From Bacillota bacterium (GTDB taxonomy: Bacteria; Bacillota; Clostridia; Christensenellales; SZUA-584), in NCBI GenBank assembly GCA_023459495.1, contig JAEWTL010000001.1:1-7091 (forward strand): a DNA stretch of 7,091 nt, given 5' to 3'. Made by a program: the position numbers and the translations under genes. Positions 1 to 6,700 of this stretch are shown here, piece by piece; the first letter of the stretch is position 1, and each line of letters starts with the position of its first letter. Below the pieces are notes generated by a model, which worked only from the letters and a program-made list of their open reading frames with translations, searched no databases and was not told where the DNA came from.

Positions 1-41
1 TCGCTTTGCAGCCGGGCTTCAAGGTAGATCAGCGCTCCCAT
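1..41 (-). CDS. Start of a fourth orphan toxin cassette (3' part outside window)
   Basis: In the carrier frame, copy D is open from a TAA at 137-135 leftwards to the edge. The usable ATG is at 41, equivalent to the start of orphan 3, giving MGALIYLEARLQS before the window ends. A GTG or ATG further upstream in frame is not available before the stop. The toxin it carries, if any, cannot be seen. No ribosome-binding site is obvious, as with the other orphans. Confidence 0.4.
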   Translation of the reverse strand, partial: MGALIYLEARLQS

Positions 42-122
42 GCCATTCGCCAGCGCAGTCTTCACTTTCGCGGCTGTTTCTGGATTGTTGGTGTTCTCCC
101 GAATGTTGTCGGCTACCGCTTG
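1..122 (-). repeat. Shared pre-toxin region, copy D (exact 122-bp duplicate of copy A)
   Basis: Identical base for base to 4022-4143. The match continues off the left edge. To the right, similarity fades within about 10 bp (GAT-CAA against GAC-CAA, then nothing clear). It extends further upstream in the carrier than copies B or C, covering the codons for QAVADNIRENTNN through LEARLQS. Confidence 0.97.
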
Positions 123-127
123 ATCAA

Positions 128-247
128 TCTTGCGTTAATCACACGACCTACTCCAACCTCGTGGAGATCGTCGCGCTGGACACGCTGGAGGAAGTGGCGG
201 CTGCGGCCGCGCTGGTGGAAACACCCGTCGAGAGCGCTTCCGAATAA
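128..247 (+). pseudogene. 3' remnant of a plus-strand gene cut off by the fourth cassette
   Basis: The plus frame ending at TAA 245-247 reads NHTTYSNLVEIVALDTLEE, then an Ala-rich run, then VETPVESASE. Third positions are almost all G or C and a proper terminator follows 16 nt later, which together look like the genuine end of a protein gene. Leftwards the reading frame enters DNA that is an antisense copy of the toxin pre-toxin region (1-122), so no authentic 5' part is visible. The simplest reading is that a cassette junction at about 123-134 removed the rest of this gene. I do not recognise the protein; chance coding appearance in so short a stretch remains possible. Confidence 0.45.
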
Positions 248-263
248 ACGCATGTTTGAAAGC

Positions 264-289
264 AAGGCGTCCGTGCGGGCGCCTTTTTT
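264..289 (+). terminator. Rho-independent terminator of a plus-strand gene
   Basis: On the plus strand, GGCGTCC (266-272) pairs with GGGCGCC (277-283), including one G-U pair, across a 4-nt loop. AA before the stem can pair with the first T of the tract, and TTTTTT (284-289) follows. It lies 16 nt after the TAA at 245-247 and faces the immunity 3 terminator, so two transcription units converge here. Confidence 0.8.
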
Positions 290-332
290 GTGTGGGATGG
301 TGGTATGGTGGCATGGCGTTGTGTTGGTGGGG

Positions 333-361
333 AAAAGAAAAAGCCGGGAGGATGTCCCGGC
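333..361 (-). terminator. Rho-independent terminator after immunity gene 3
   Basis: Minus-strand GCCGGGA (361-355) pairs perfectly with TCCCGGC (349-343) across a 5-nt loop, followed by UUUUU-C-UUUU (342-333). It has the same stem and U-tract as the terminator of cassette 2, with only the loop differing. It closes the visible toxin array. Confidence 0.93.
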
Positions 362-374
362 GATTAACAGGTAT

Positions 375-662
375 TTAGTTTCTTAATTGCTTTTTAAATT
401 CTTCAAATACTGTTTTTATTATTGATTCCATCTCGTCAGTCCTAACATCCATTTCTTCACAAGAACTTATTATTTCGTTTAAATAGTAAGTTCTTGTGTT
501 TATCTCAGCCTTTAATACGCAATCCATCTGATCATATATGTTTTTAACCAGAACATCTTTTTCCTTCTCAATATACCCCGCTACTATTTGGGACATGCTT
601 TCATCATAATCAAGCATTAAGTAGTAACAATTAAAGAAATAAACAATCATATCAATATTCAT
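375..662 (-). CDS. Putative immunity protein 3 (antidote to the RNase A-like toxin)
   Basis: Encodes 95 aa from ATG at 662. GGGAGG (675-670) lies 7 nt before this ATG. An upstream in-frame start at 698 would overlap the toxin 3' end and lacks such a site, so it is rejected. The gene begins 17 nt after the toxin stop; the ribosome-binding site lies in that gap. The protein is short, highly acidic and predicted helical, with aromatic residues near the N-terminus (VYFFNCYYLMLDYDE) followed by a charged helix with EKEKDVLVKNIYDQMD. The FF-x-x-Y-x-x-x-D opening faintly recalls CdiI-type immunity proteins that accompany CdiA-CT nucleases, but I would not assign a family. No membrane segment or signal peptide; it should act in the cytoplasm. 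A strong terminator begins 13 nt after its stop. Confidence 0.78.
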   Translation of the reverse strand: MNIDMIVYFFNCYYLMLDYDESMSQIVAGYIEKEKDVLVKNIYDQMDCVLKAEINTRTYYLNEIISSCEEMDVRTDEMESIIKTVFEEFKKQLRN

Positions 663-675
663 TTTAAGGCCTCCC
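663..675 (-). promoter_or_regulatory. Ribosome-binding site of immunity gene 3
   Basis: GGGAGG at 675-670 lies 7 nt before ATG 662, directly after the toxin 3 stop codon. It is the strongest Shine-Dalgarno sequence in the window and sets the start at 662 instead of 698. Confidence 0.85.
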
Positions 676-679
676 TTTC

Positions 680-1474
680 TTAGAACGTTGGGTAACATGT
701 CTTTATAATAAAACCTAATTCGTTATCTGCACGTTCTAGCACCATTCGTATATTTACCAAGTTATCCACGTATCTTCCTAGTTTATTGCTATACCCATAT
801 CCAATCGTGGTACTTGATGCTCCATTTAGCACCAATCTTGTATTGTCAGAACTATTTAACCATTCAACAATTCTATGTTCATTTTGTTGAATCGTTCCCT
901 GTATTGCATATGAGGCATTATTCTTATCTGTAAAGCTCGTTGCCCCCTCTGCTCCTTTCCGCATTCTACTTGCCCTCTCAGTTAAATACTCAATGCTTTT
1001 ACCAACGTGCCGCTCAATTGTATGCCCACCTGATGTTTCCATTATATCAAGCAGATTATCACCAAGCCTCTTTACTTTTTCCACGAGACCAGCGCTGCTA
1101 TTTACGTACTCTTTTGCTTCTTGCCTCTCATTATATCCGCTTTCCCCGCTCTCGTCCACATTCGCCGACACCTTGCCCGATTCCACATCAGCGCCAGCCA
1201 CCACCTGTCCCACATACGCTTCCGCCAGCTCCGCACTGCCCACAATCTCCGTCAGCACGCCCATCAATTGTGTTCTTTCCGCCACCGTCAGCGTCTGTGT
1301 CTGCATCGCGGTTCTGATATCCCCCGCCATGGCCTGCGCAGCGGCTTCCAAACTCCCCCTCTTGGTGATGAAGTCCACATAAGCGTTGCTCGATACATCT
1401 ACTTTAAAGCCTGCGTAGTTGATGTTGCCGCTGTCGCTTTGCAACCGGGCTTCAAGGTAGATCAGTGTACCCAT
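680..1474 (-). CDS. Orphan toxin cassette 3: truncated pre-toxin region fused to an RNase A-like (CdiA-CT type) toxin
   Basis: Encodes 264 aa from ATG at 1474, which corresponds to the internal Met 1004 of the carrier. Residues 1-90 closely match the carrier pre-toxin region, and ESGYN (111-115) marks the boundary. The toxin domain has SGGHTIERHVGKS (148-160), an ATSF-x-D block (178-183), a helix ending RIVEWLN (201-207) and a final FIIKTCYPTF (255-264). This combination matches bacterial RNase A-like CdiA-CT toxins (RNase_A_bac, known from Yersinia kristensenii). H151 is the likely catalytic histidine, and the terminal T259-x-Y261 pair fits the Thr/Tyr active-site residues I recall for that family. 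Expected activity is RNA cleavage in the target cytoplasm. No signal peptide, carrier N-terminus or convincing ribosome-binding site is present, and only 32 nt separate the ATG from the previous terminator, so it is probably a stored rather than a deployed toxin. Confidence 0.85.
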   Translation of the reverse strand: MGTLIYLEARLQSDSGNINYAGFKVDVSSNAYVDFITKRGSLEAAAQAMAGDIRTAMQTQTLTVAERTQLMGVLTEIVGSAELAEAYVGQVVAGADVESGKVSANVDESGESGYNERQEAKEYVNSSAGLVEKVKRLGDNLLDIMETSGGHTIERHVGKSIEYLTERASRMRKGAEGATSFTDKNNASYAIQGTIQQNEHRIVEWLNSSDNTRLVLNGASSTTIGYGYSNKLGRYVDNLVNIRMVLERADNELGFIIKTCYPTF

Positions 1475-1480
1475 GCCATT
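1211..1480 (-). repeat. Shared pre-toxin region, copy C
   Basis: Aligns to carrier positions from about 3804 to 4059, with long exact blocks (for example around 1313-1342, and 1441-1465 with few changes). Homology ends just 5' of the orphan ATG: AATGGC before the ATG is shared with the carrier, and everything further upstream differs. Downstream it carries about 15 extra codons before the GYN motif compared with copy A. Confidence 0.93.
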
Positions 1481-1506
1481 GATGTGGGCGGGATTGCACT
1501 TTTGGG

Positions 1507-1536
1507 AAAAGAAAAAGCCGGGAGCGATATCCCGGC
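1507..1536 (-). terminator. Rho-independent terminator after immunity gene 2
   Basis: Minus-strand GCCGGGA (1536-1530) pairs perfectly with TCCCGGC (1523-1517) across a 6-nt loop, followed by UUUUU-C-UUUU (1516-1507). It lies 19 nt beyond the stop of immunity gene 2. Positions 1504-1524 are identical to 330-350 in the terminator of cassette 3. Confidence 0.92.
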
Positions 1537-1555
1537 ATTCATTGATAGTTGATGT

Positions 1556-1903
1556 CTATTTCAGAGCATCCAGCACGAAGCTTATGTCCTGCTCCAACTT
1601 CTGAATCTCTTCTTGAGTTAACTCGTCATCCAATTTGCTTCTATCATATTCATTGAGGATTCCGAGCAGCTTCCCTTTATTATAGCTTTTCATCTCTTCC
1701 GAACATTTCTCCACGATATATTTTCCAACTGTTGCATATGAAATTATCTTTTCAGTATACCCTTGATTAATAACTGTAGTAAGTTCAACCATACTCCTGC
1801 CCGCGACTTGGTCTTTGGTATAGTTAAATTCTCTATCGGTTTCATATTCTTCAAAATCTTCCTTAATAACTTCTCTAAGTTCTTTAAATGTCCATTCTTT
1901 CAT
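1556..1903 (-). CDS. Putative immunity protein 2 (antidote to the deaminase toxin)
   Basis: Encodes 115 aa from ATG at 1903, preceded by GGAG (1914-1911) at 7-nt spacing. The frame is open up to 1936 with another ATG, but that start would overlap the toxin stop and has no comparable ribosome-binding site. The gene begins 19 nt after the deaminase stop. The protein is acidic, probably mostly helical and cytoplasmic, opening with EWTFKELREVIKEDFEEYE and containing AGRSMVELTTVI and EKIISYATVGKYIVEK. The pattern of conserved Trp, an acidic helix and a MVE segment resembles what I recall of the Imm3 family, which accompanies Toxin-deaminase domains; I hold this at moderate to low confidence. The immunity role itself is well supported by the cassette layout. 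Confidence 0.8.
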   Translation of the reverse strand: MKEWTFKELREVIKEDFEEYETDREFNYTKDQVAGRSMVELTTVINQGYTEKIISYATVGKYIVEKCSEEMKSYNKGKLLGILNEYDRSKLDDELTQEEIQKLEQDISFVLDALK

Positions 1904-1914
1904 AAAGACACTCC
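1904..1914 (-). promoter_or_regulatory. Ribosome-binding site of immunity gene 2
   Basis: GGAG at 1914-1911 lies 7 nt before ATG 1903 and within the 19-nt gap after the toxin stop. It favours this start over the in-frame ATG at 1936. Confidence 0.8.
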
Positions 1915-1922
1915 ATTTCTTT

Positions 1923-2798
1923 TTATAATTTCTCACCGTTGCTGTGTATTACTTCAACAATTATATTTGGAAATGCTATATTGAATTGTTCTATCACCCA
2001 AATACAGCTCGGACATGGTGGCAATTCAGTGTAAATTTTTATTTTCCCCGATACATAATAGTTATTATCAAGTAAGCGGGCTAAAGTTTCCAATATTTTA
2101 GCTTCAGTATCAAAATTCCTGGGGTATGCACCAGGGCCATCAACAATCAATTCAGGATTAACCCATAAAACTTTAAATAATGACTCTTCTTCTGAATACT
2201 TTCTACAAATATTGTCCACTTCTTGCGCGAATTGTTTATTTTCAATTTGCGCAAGTGTATGTATTTTGCTATGCGCGTACAACTCTTTTATATCAATACC
2301 ATCAATACTCACCTCGGCATATCCAAAATTACCCTCCTTGTACTTTCCAGTAAATACAGACCGCAACTCCTTAATCCGCGCAACCATCGTAGCATCTTTG
2401 ATGCTATTAATGAGCCGAGCAGCTACATTTGGCTTCGTAGGTGCGTCGTTATCATCGCTACTTGAGTTGTCTTCTTCATTATATCCGGTTTCTTCCTCCT
2501 CGTACAGAGTATCAGTAATTGCATTTTCCTGATTCCCCTGCTGCATATCCATTGTATTAGCTTCCACATACGCTTCCGCCAACTCCGCATCACCCACAAT
2601 CTCCGTCAGCACCCCCATCAGCTGCACCTTTTCCGACACTGTGAGCGTTTGCGTCTGTATGGCGGTTCTGATATCCCCCGCCATGGCCTGTGCCGCTGTC
2701 TCCAAATTTCCCTTCTTGGTGATGAGGTCAACATAGGCGGCTTGCGAGTTGTCGATATTAATACCTTCAAAGTTGATGTTGCCGCTATCGCTTTGCAT
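1923..2798 (-). CDS. Orphan toxin cassette 2: truncated pre-toxin region fused to a deaminase-fold toxin
   Basis: Encodes 291 aa from ATG at 2798. Residues 2-79 match the carrier pre-toxin region and residues 104-107 are TGYN, the boundary motif. After an acidic linker (108-120) comes a toxin domain with AEVSIDGID and YAHSKIHT (161-181), then D230-T-E232 and P261-C262-P-S-C265. These are the DxE and PCxxC motifs of the zinc-dependent nucleic-acid/nucleotide deaminase superfamily: E232 would be the proton shuttle, and D230, C262 and C265 the likely zinc ligands. The context GKIKIYTE-x-PPCPSC-x-x-VIEQF-x-x-x-FPNI resembles the BURPS668_1122-type toxin deaminases (Pfam Toxin-deaminase, from memory). 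It should deaminate bases in DNA or RNA of target cells. The start coincides with the edge of homology: the carrier has a Leu codon there, this copy has ATG. No good ribosome-binding site is present (GGGG only 2 nt away), so it may be silent unless recombined onto the carrier. Confidence 0.85.
   Translation of the reverse strand: MQSDSGNINFEGINIDNSQAAYVDLITKKGNLETAAQAMAGDIRTAIQTQTLTVSEKVQLMGVLTEIVGDAELAEAYVEANTMDMQQGNQENAITDTLYEEEETGYNEEDNSSSDDNDAPTKPNVAARLINSIKDATMVARIKELRSVFTGKYKEGNFGYAEVSIDGIDIKELYAHSKIHTLAQIENKQFAQEVDNICRKYSEEESLFKVLWVNPELIVDGPGAYPRNFDTEAKILETLARLLDNNYYVSGKIKIYTELPPCPSCIWVIEQFNIAFPNIIVEVIHSNGEKL
2563..2797 (-). repeat. Shared pre-toxin region, copy B
   Basis: Aligns to copy A from about 3796 to 4030 with many synonymous differences. 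Protein-level identity is high around AAQAMAGDIRTAIQTQTLTVSEK, and the divergence is concentrated near codons 10-20 of the orphan. Homology stops at the CTTTGCA next to 2797, so this copy lacks the GALIYLEARL portion found in copies A, C and D. Orientation is the same as all other copies. Confidence 0.92.
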
Positions 2799-2810
2799 GT
2801 CCCCAAGGTG

Positions 2811-2839
2811 AAAAAAAGACCGAGGCTTGAACCTCGGCC
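2811..2839 (-). terminator. Rho-independent terminator after immunity gene 1
   Basis: On the minus strand, CCGAGG (2837-2832) pairs with CCTCGG (2825-2820) across a 6-nt loop, followed after two bases by seven U (2817-2811). It lies 17 nt past the stop of immunity gene 1 and 13 nt before the ATG of orphan cassette 2, so the orphan has almost no room for its own promoter upstream. Confidence 0.88.
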
Positions 2840-2855
2840 AGGAAAGCGCTTGGCG

Positions 2856-3182
2856 TTACCGAAGATACGTTTTATTCACCAATTCGTGCTTGTTTACGTC
2901 TATATGATACTCAATACTCAAATCAGAACATACGCCCAGCATATTTTCCGATATTTTCTTAATATCTACATTTCCGGTTGGCTTTTTAATATTTAAGATA
3001 TCGTTGACTTCCCATATCTGATTTCCTTCATAATCAAATGCAACAACATTATTTGGTACTATTTCATTATCATAGAATAGCACTACTATAATCTTGTTAA
3101 ATTCTAATACCTTTTTTATTAGGTATCCTAACTCAATTTTCCTGTCCCCAATTTTTATTTCTTTACCATTAAACTCTATCAT
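2856..3182 (-). CDS. Putative immunity protein 1 (antidote to toxin domain 1)
   Basis: Encodes 108 aa from ATG at 3182. A TTG two codons earlier (3188) is in frame, but GAGG at 3194-3191 sits 8 nt before the ATG and only 2 nt before the TTG, so the ATG is preferred. The protein is small, soluble-looking and without signal peptide or membrane helix. A strongly hydrophobic beta-like stretch (KIIVVLFYD) is followed by NNVVAFDYEGNQIWEV, a pattern I recall from small uncharacterised Bacillota proteins that lie next to toxin genes. It starts 19 nt after the toxin stop, is co-directional, and is followed by a terminator 17 nt beyond its end, as expected of a cognate cytoplasmic inhibitor. Its function rests on position and size; the family is not named. 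Confidence 0.75.
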   Translation of the reverse strand: MIEFNGKEIKIGDRKIELGYLIKKVLEFNKIIVVLFYDNEIVPNNVVAFDYEGNQIWEVNDILNIKKPTGNVDIKKISENMLGVCSDLSIEYHIDVNKHELVNKTYLR

Positions 3183-3194
3183 TTTCAATTCCTC
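3183..3194 (-). promoter_or_regulatory. Ribosome-binding site of immunity gene 1
   Basis: GAGG at 3194-3191 lies 8 nt before ATG 3182. It decides between this ATG and the TTG at 3188. Confidence 0.75.
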
Positions 3195-3201
3195 GTCTAA
3201 T

Positions 3202-3759
3202 TCATTTTAAATCTTCGATGTTTGAAAACCATTCATCCAATAACTCAGTATCCTTTATTGCGTATTGGATATCACCTCCATATGTTTTTAATCCGTTAAA
3301 TTCTTGCGACCCAACTATGCTTACTTCCAGCAGAATATTTTTTGGAATCTCTAGATGGACTATTTTATTGGGCACCCTTGGCAGCGCGTATTTTTCATAA
3401 ATCTCCTTAGCAGTCAAACCTTTAATATCTTCGGTACGTAGTATAAATCTACTTTTAGGATTGTTATACCCTTCACAATAAACACGCGAATATGAGTTGC
3501 TGCCCGCCTCCACATTAAACACATGGGTACCCGAAGCTATGGGTGGTTTATCAAATCCCATATCTGCCCAATCTGCATTTGCTTGATCCGCAGTTTCCAC
3601 ATCAATGATGTTATACTCTTCTGCGGCAAGGCTCTTACCTAAATCTTCGCTTAGTTTAATATAGTCAATAGTTTCATTTTCTACTAAACCTGTCTCAGAT
3701 GTTGTATTTCCAACACCTACCAAGTTGACGTTATCAATATTCCCTGTATCTTCTATTTG
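3202..3759 (-). other. Toxin domain 1 (C-terminal tip of the carrier), family unassigned
   Basis: Codes for carrier residues 1105-1289, everything after the SGYN boundary. A low-complexity linker (about 1105-1135) is followed by a compact domain. Visible signatures are a GFDKPP-x-x-x-GT segment (1172-1182), a VY-x-EGY turn (1197-1202), RTEDIKGLTAKEI (1212-1224), YALP-x-x-P-x-KIVHLEIP (1228-1243) and a final GGDIQY (1265-1270). From memory, a similar order (PP-x-x-x-GT, an R-x-ED-x-x-GLT block, ALP-x-x-P and a terminal GG-x-QY) occurs in other uncharacterised toxin tips, and the GG-x-QY ending recalls TNT-type NAD-glycohydrolases. That link is a weak guess; the active site cannot be named. The following small gene is the expected immunity partner. 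Confidence 0.6.
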
Positions 3760-6700
3760 ATTATACCCACTTTCCACCGCTCCGTCTACAGCACCTTCCA
3801 CAAACTCCGCTGCCAAGTCCGCATCGCCCACAATCTCCGTCAGCACATTCATCAGCTGCGCCTTTTCCGACACCGTGAGCGTTTGCGTTTGGATGGCGGT
3901 TCTGATATCCCCCGCCATGGCCTGCGCGGCGGCTTCCAAACTCCCTCTCTTGGTGATGAAGTCCACATAGGCGTTGCTCGAAGCGTCTGCTTTAAAGCCT
4001 GCATAGTTGATGTTTCCGCTATCGCTTTGCAGCCGGGCTTCAAGGTAGATCAGCGCTCCCATGCCATTCGCCAGCGCAGTCTTCACTTTCGCGGCTGTTT
4101 CTGGATTGTTGGTGTTCTCCCGAATGTTGTCGGCTACCGCTTGGTCGACCTGTTCGCTCGTCTCTCCGTATACTTGCATGGATGAAGCATCCGCGTTTAT
4201 GGCAGCGCCCATGCCCCTCGCAGAAACATTCTGCGCGTCGATGCCGTCCCCGTCCATCGTCGCTCCGTCCGGCGCGGCATTCTGCGCGGTTGTACCGCCC
4301 CGCGCGGCGCTAGCGAGCGTCCCCATCTTGCGTATCGCTTCACTGTCCGCCCGCGTAAGCGCCCCGGATTTTGCCGCATCGCTAACGAGATCATCCATTT
4401 CAAACCCAAGCCGTTTAAGTTCTGCGTGGTCGCCTCTTGCACTTAAAGTAGCGTAACGGTCTAAAAGCGCCTGCGCCCGTAATTGAATCCTGTTATTGCT
4501 CGCCTCAACCGGCAACCCGATAAAGTAAAACAGTAGCGTCATAGCGCCGATCGTCCCTACCAGCGTTCCAAAGTTGGACGGCCTAAATTCCTGCGCTGCG
4601 TCCGTTTCCCCAAGCGATTTGCCCGTCGCCATTCCCTCTATCGTGCCTTGCAGTAAGCCTTGCGCGGCTTCTTCGCCTAATTCCTCAAGCCCCTCGCTGC
4701 CACGCTCGACAAGCCAATTAAACACCTTTTTCAGCACGCCTTTAGAAGTTTTGGCAACCCCGTGCTGCACTTCCCGCGTGCCGACGCCGCCCATTCCTTC
4801 AAGGTACGTCATGCCTGCTGCTTCGATTGTGGCGGCGATAACCGCGTCCGTGTTGGACATTGTTTGCGAGTAATTACTATACGAATCGACGAATTGGTTA
4901 ACCAACATGCCCTTGAGCAGCGGGTTAGGCGCGATTTTGGTCATCAAATCGGTTGCTGCAAAGGCTTCGTTTGGCAACATGCTTGCTGCGGCCTCGGCCC
5001 CGCCTGCCAAACCTAACACCTTGCCCGTTACAAAGTCTACGATCATCCGGCCCACGTTCCCGCCAAGCTGCGCCACGTTCTCCGCGCCTTTAAAATAACC
5101 CTTCGTATAGGGCATCATTTGGTACGAATCACTTGACCATTGTTCCGCCGTACCTGCGCCGCCGAAAATATTAATGAATGGGCTAAAAGCGACGGAATTG
5201 ACCACACCCATAATGGCTTGACTAACGTCCGTGTTCAGCGCTCTTACCCTTAGATTTTCATTATCTTTGTAATTTTGCGCAAAAACTATCTTGCGTAAGT
5301 CTTGGAAAAACGCGCTTTCCGCGGCGCTAATCTGTCTATTTTCTCCTGATCTTGGTTTCCAAGCCCCAAGGGTGAATGTATCAGCCCAATAGTCTAATGT
5401 TATTAGCGTACCTGTTGTGTTTTCTGTGTAAATCTTTTCAAGGTATTTGACTATCCAGCTATAGGTTACGGAGTTAAGCAATATGCCGCTGCCACCGTCG
5501 CTGGTATCAACCGCGTAGAAATCCCCCGAAGCGATTAGCTCTTTGCCAAAATCGCTGTCTGCGGGGATATAATAATCGCCGTTATACAGCAAATCTCTGT
5601 CAAGTGGCGTGGTGCCTTTGCCGAAATATTTAGCAATGAGCATGGCCATCTCATTACTGTACTCGCCTGTACGTTTCTGCGCATCAGCTAAATATGTTAT
5701 GGTGTCTTTGTTAAGCTGGGCGTTGTTTGCCGCAACGGTTGGATCAACACCCGCGCCATATCCGCTTTCGCCCACATGCACAGTATCGGGCGCAAACTGC
5801 CCCGTGCCGGTGTAGTACTGATACGATAAATCAATGTCGGCTTCCATTGCGTTTTTGTATTCGTCCGATATTAGAAATTCGCCCGGTATCGGGTCGTCGC
5901 CTCGCCAATCTACGGTTTTGCCCGCTGCGGCCTGATTAGCCAGCCATTGCGTATAAGCATATGCGACATTGGCGGTCGGGAATCGCTCGTCAGATAATAT
6001 GCCGTTCTGCGAAATCGTGCCATTAACCGCGGCACGCGTAAGCTCTTGCTCATAGTCATGATTAATTTGATACCCATATTGAATGGGTTCAGGAGCATCT
6101 TCCACCGATAGGTTAGCCCCCGTGTCACTATTTATCTCTTGCCACGTTAGATATGCAGATAGACACATTGCTGCATACAGACTGTTAATATCCCATTCAT
6201 CCGGTATTGGGTACCATGCTGGCAAAGTAATTTGGGCTGCAACTGTATTGATATCATATGTTTCTGGCGTATCTCCAAAATATCCCGGAAAGGTCTGCAT
6301 TAAGTACGCCATGTTTACCATACCCTCTTCAATGGTTCCCCCGTATCGTATAATAGTTGGCTCCATTTCCGTATAATGAGCTTCAACTTCACTTAAAGCC
6401 AGCTCCAGAGCAGCTTTATATCCGTCCACCCCAAGCAGCTCTATATACTTATCCGGGTTGGTATAAAGGTCCTCCAAATAATACATTTCATCGGTTTTCA
6501 TTGACTCCGGAGCGGATGAGTTGAGGACAGCCAAGCTGTTGTATCGGGCAAGCGTAGTCATTTCCCAAAACGTAGCTTCACCGAAGGTAGCAACAAAATT
6601 TTCCTCGTCCGCCAGCATAGCCTCGTACGTTTCATGATAGTTCTGGGTTCCTGTGACAAAACCATATGCCTCCATAAAAAGCAGTGCAGTACTCTTTACA

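Noticed and set aside
663..698. Upstream start of immunity gene 3
   Set aside because: It would overlap the end of toxin 3 and run through the GGGAGG site that serves ATG 662.
940..1382. Overlapping plus-strand reading frames opposite orphan toxin 3
   Set aside because: They are antisense to a well-supported coding region, have low-complexity Pro/Ser-rich products and no ribosome-binding sites.
1904..1936. Upstream ATG extension of immunity gene 2
   Set aside because: It would overlap the toxin stop, whereas the ATG at 1903 has a well-spaced GGAG.
2618..2806. Minus-strand frame starting at 2806, and its counterpart at 3852-4043
   Set aside because: Out of frame with the conserved pre-toxin protein; a frame-shifted shadow that recurs because the DNA is repeated.
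680..3200. Sigma-70 promoter candidates within the toxin-coding DNA
   Set aside because: Several AT-rich -10-like hexamers exist, but none has a convincing -35 at 16-18 nt; not supportable by eye.
3757..4456. Plus-strand reading frames opposite the pre-toxin region, recurring at 6-386 and 1121-1552
   Set aside because: They recur only because the DNA beneath them is repeated; the minus-strand frame carries the conserved protein signal.
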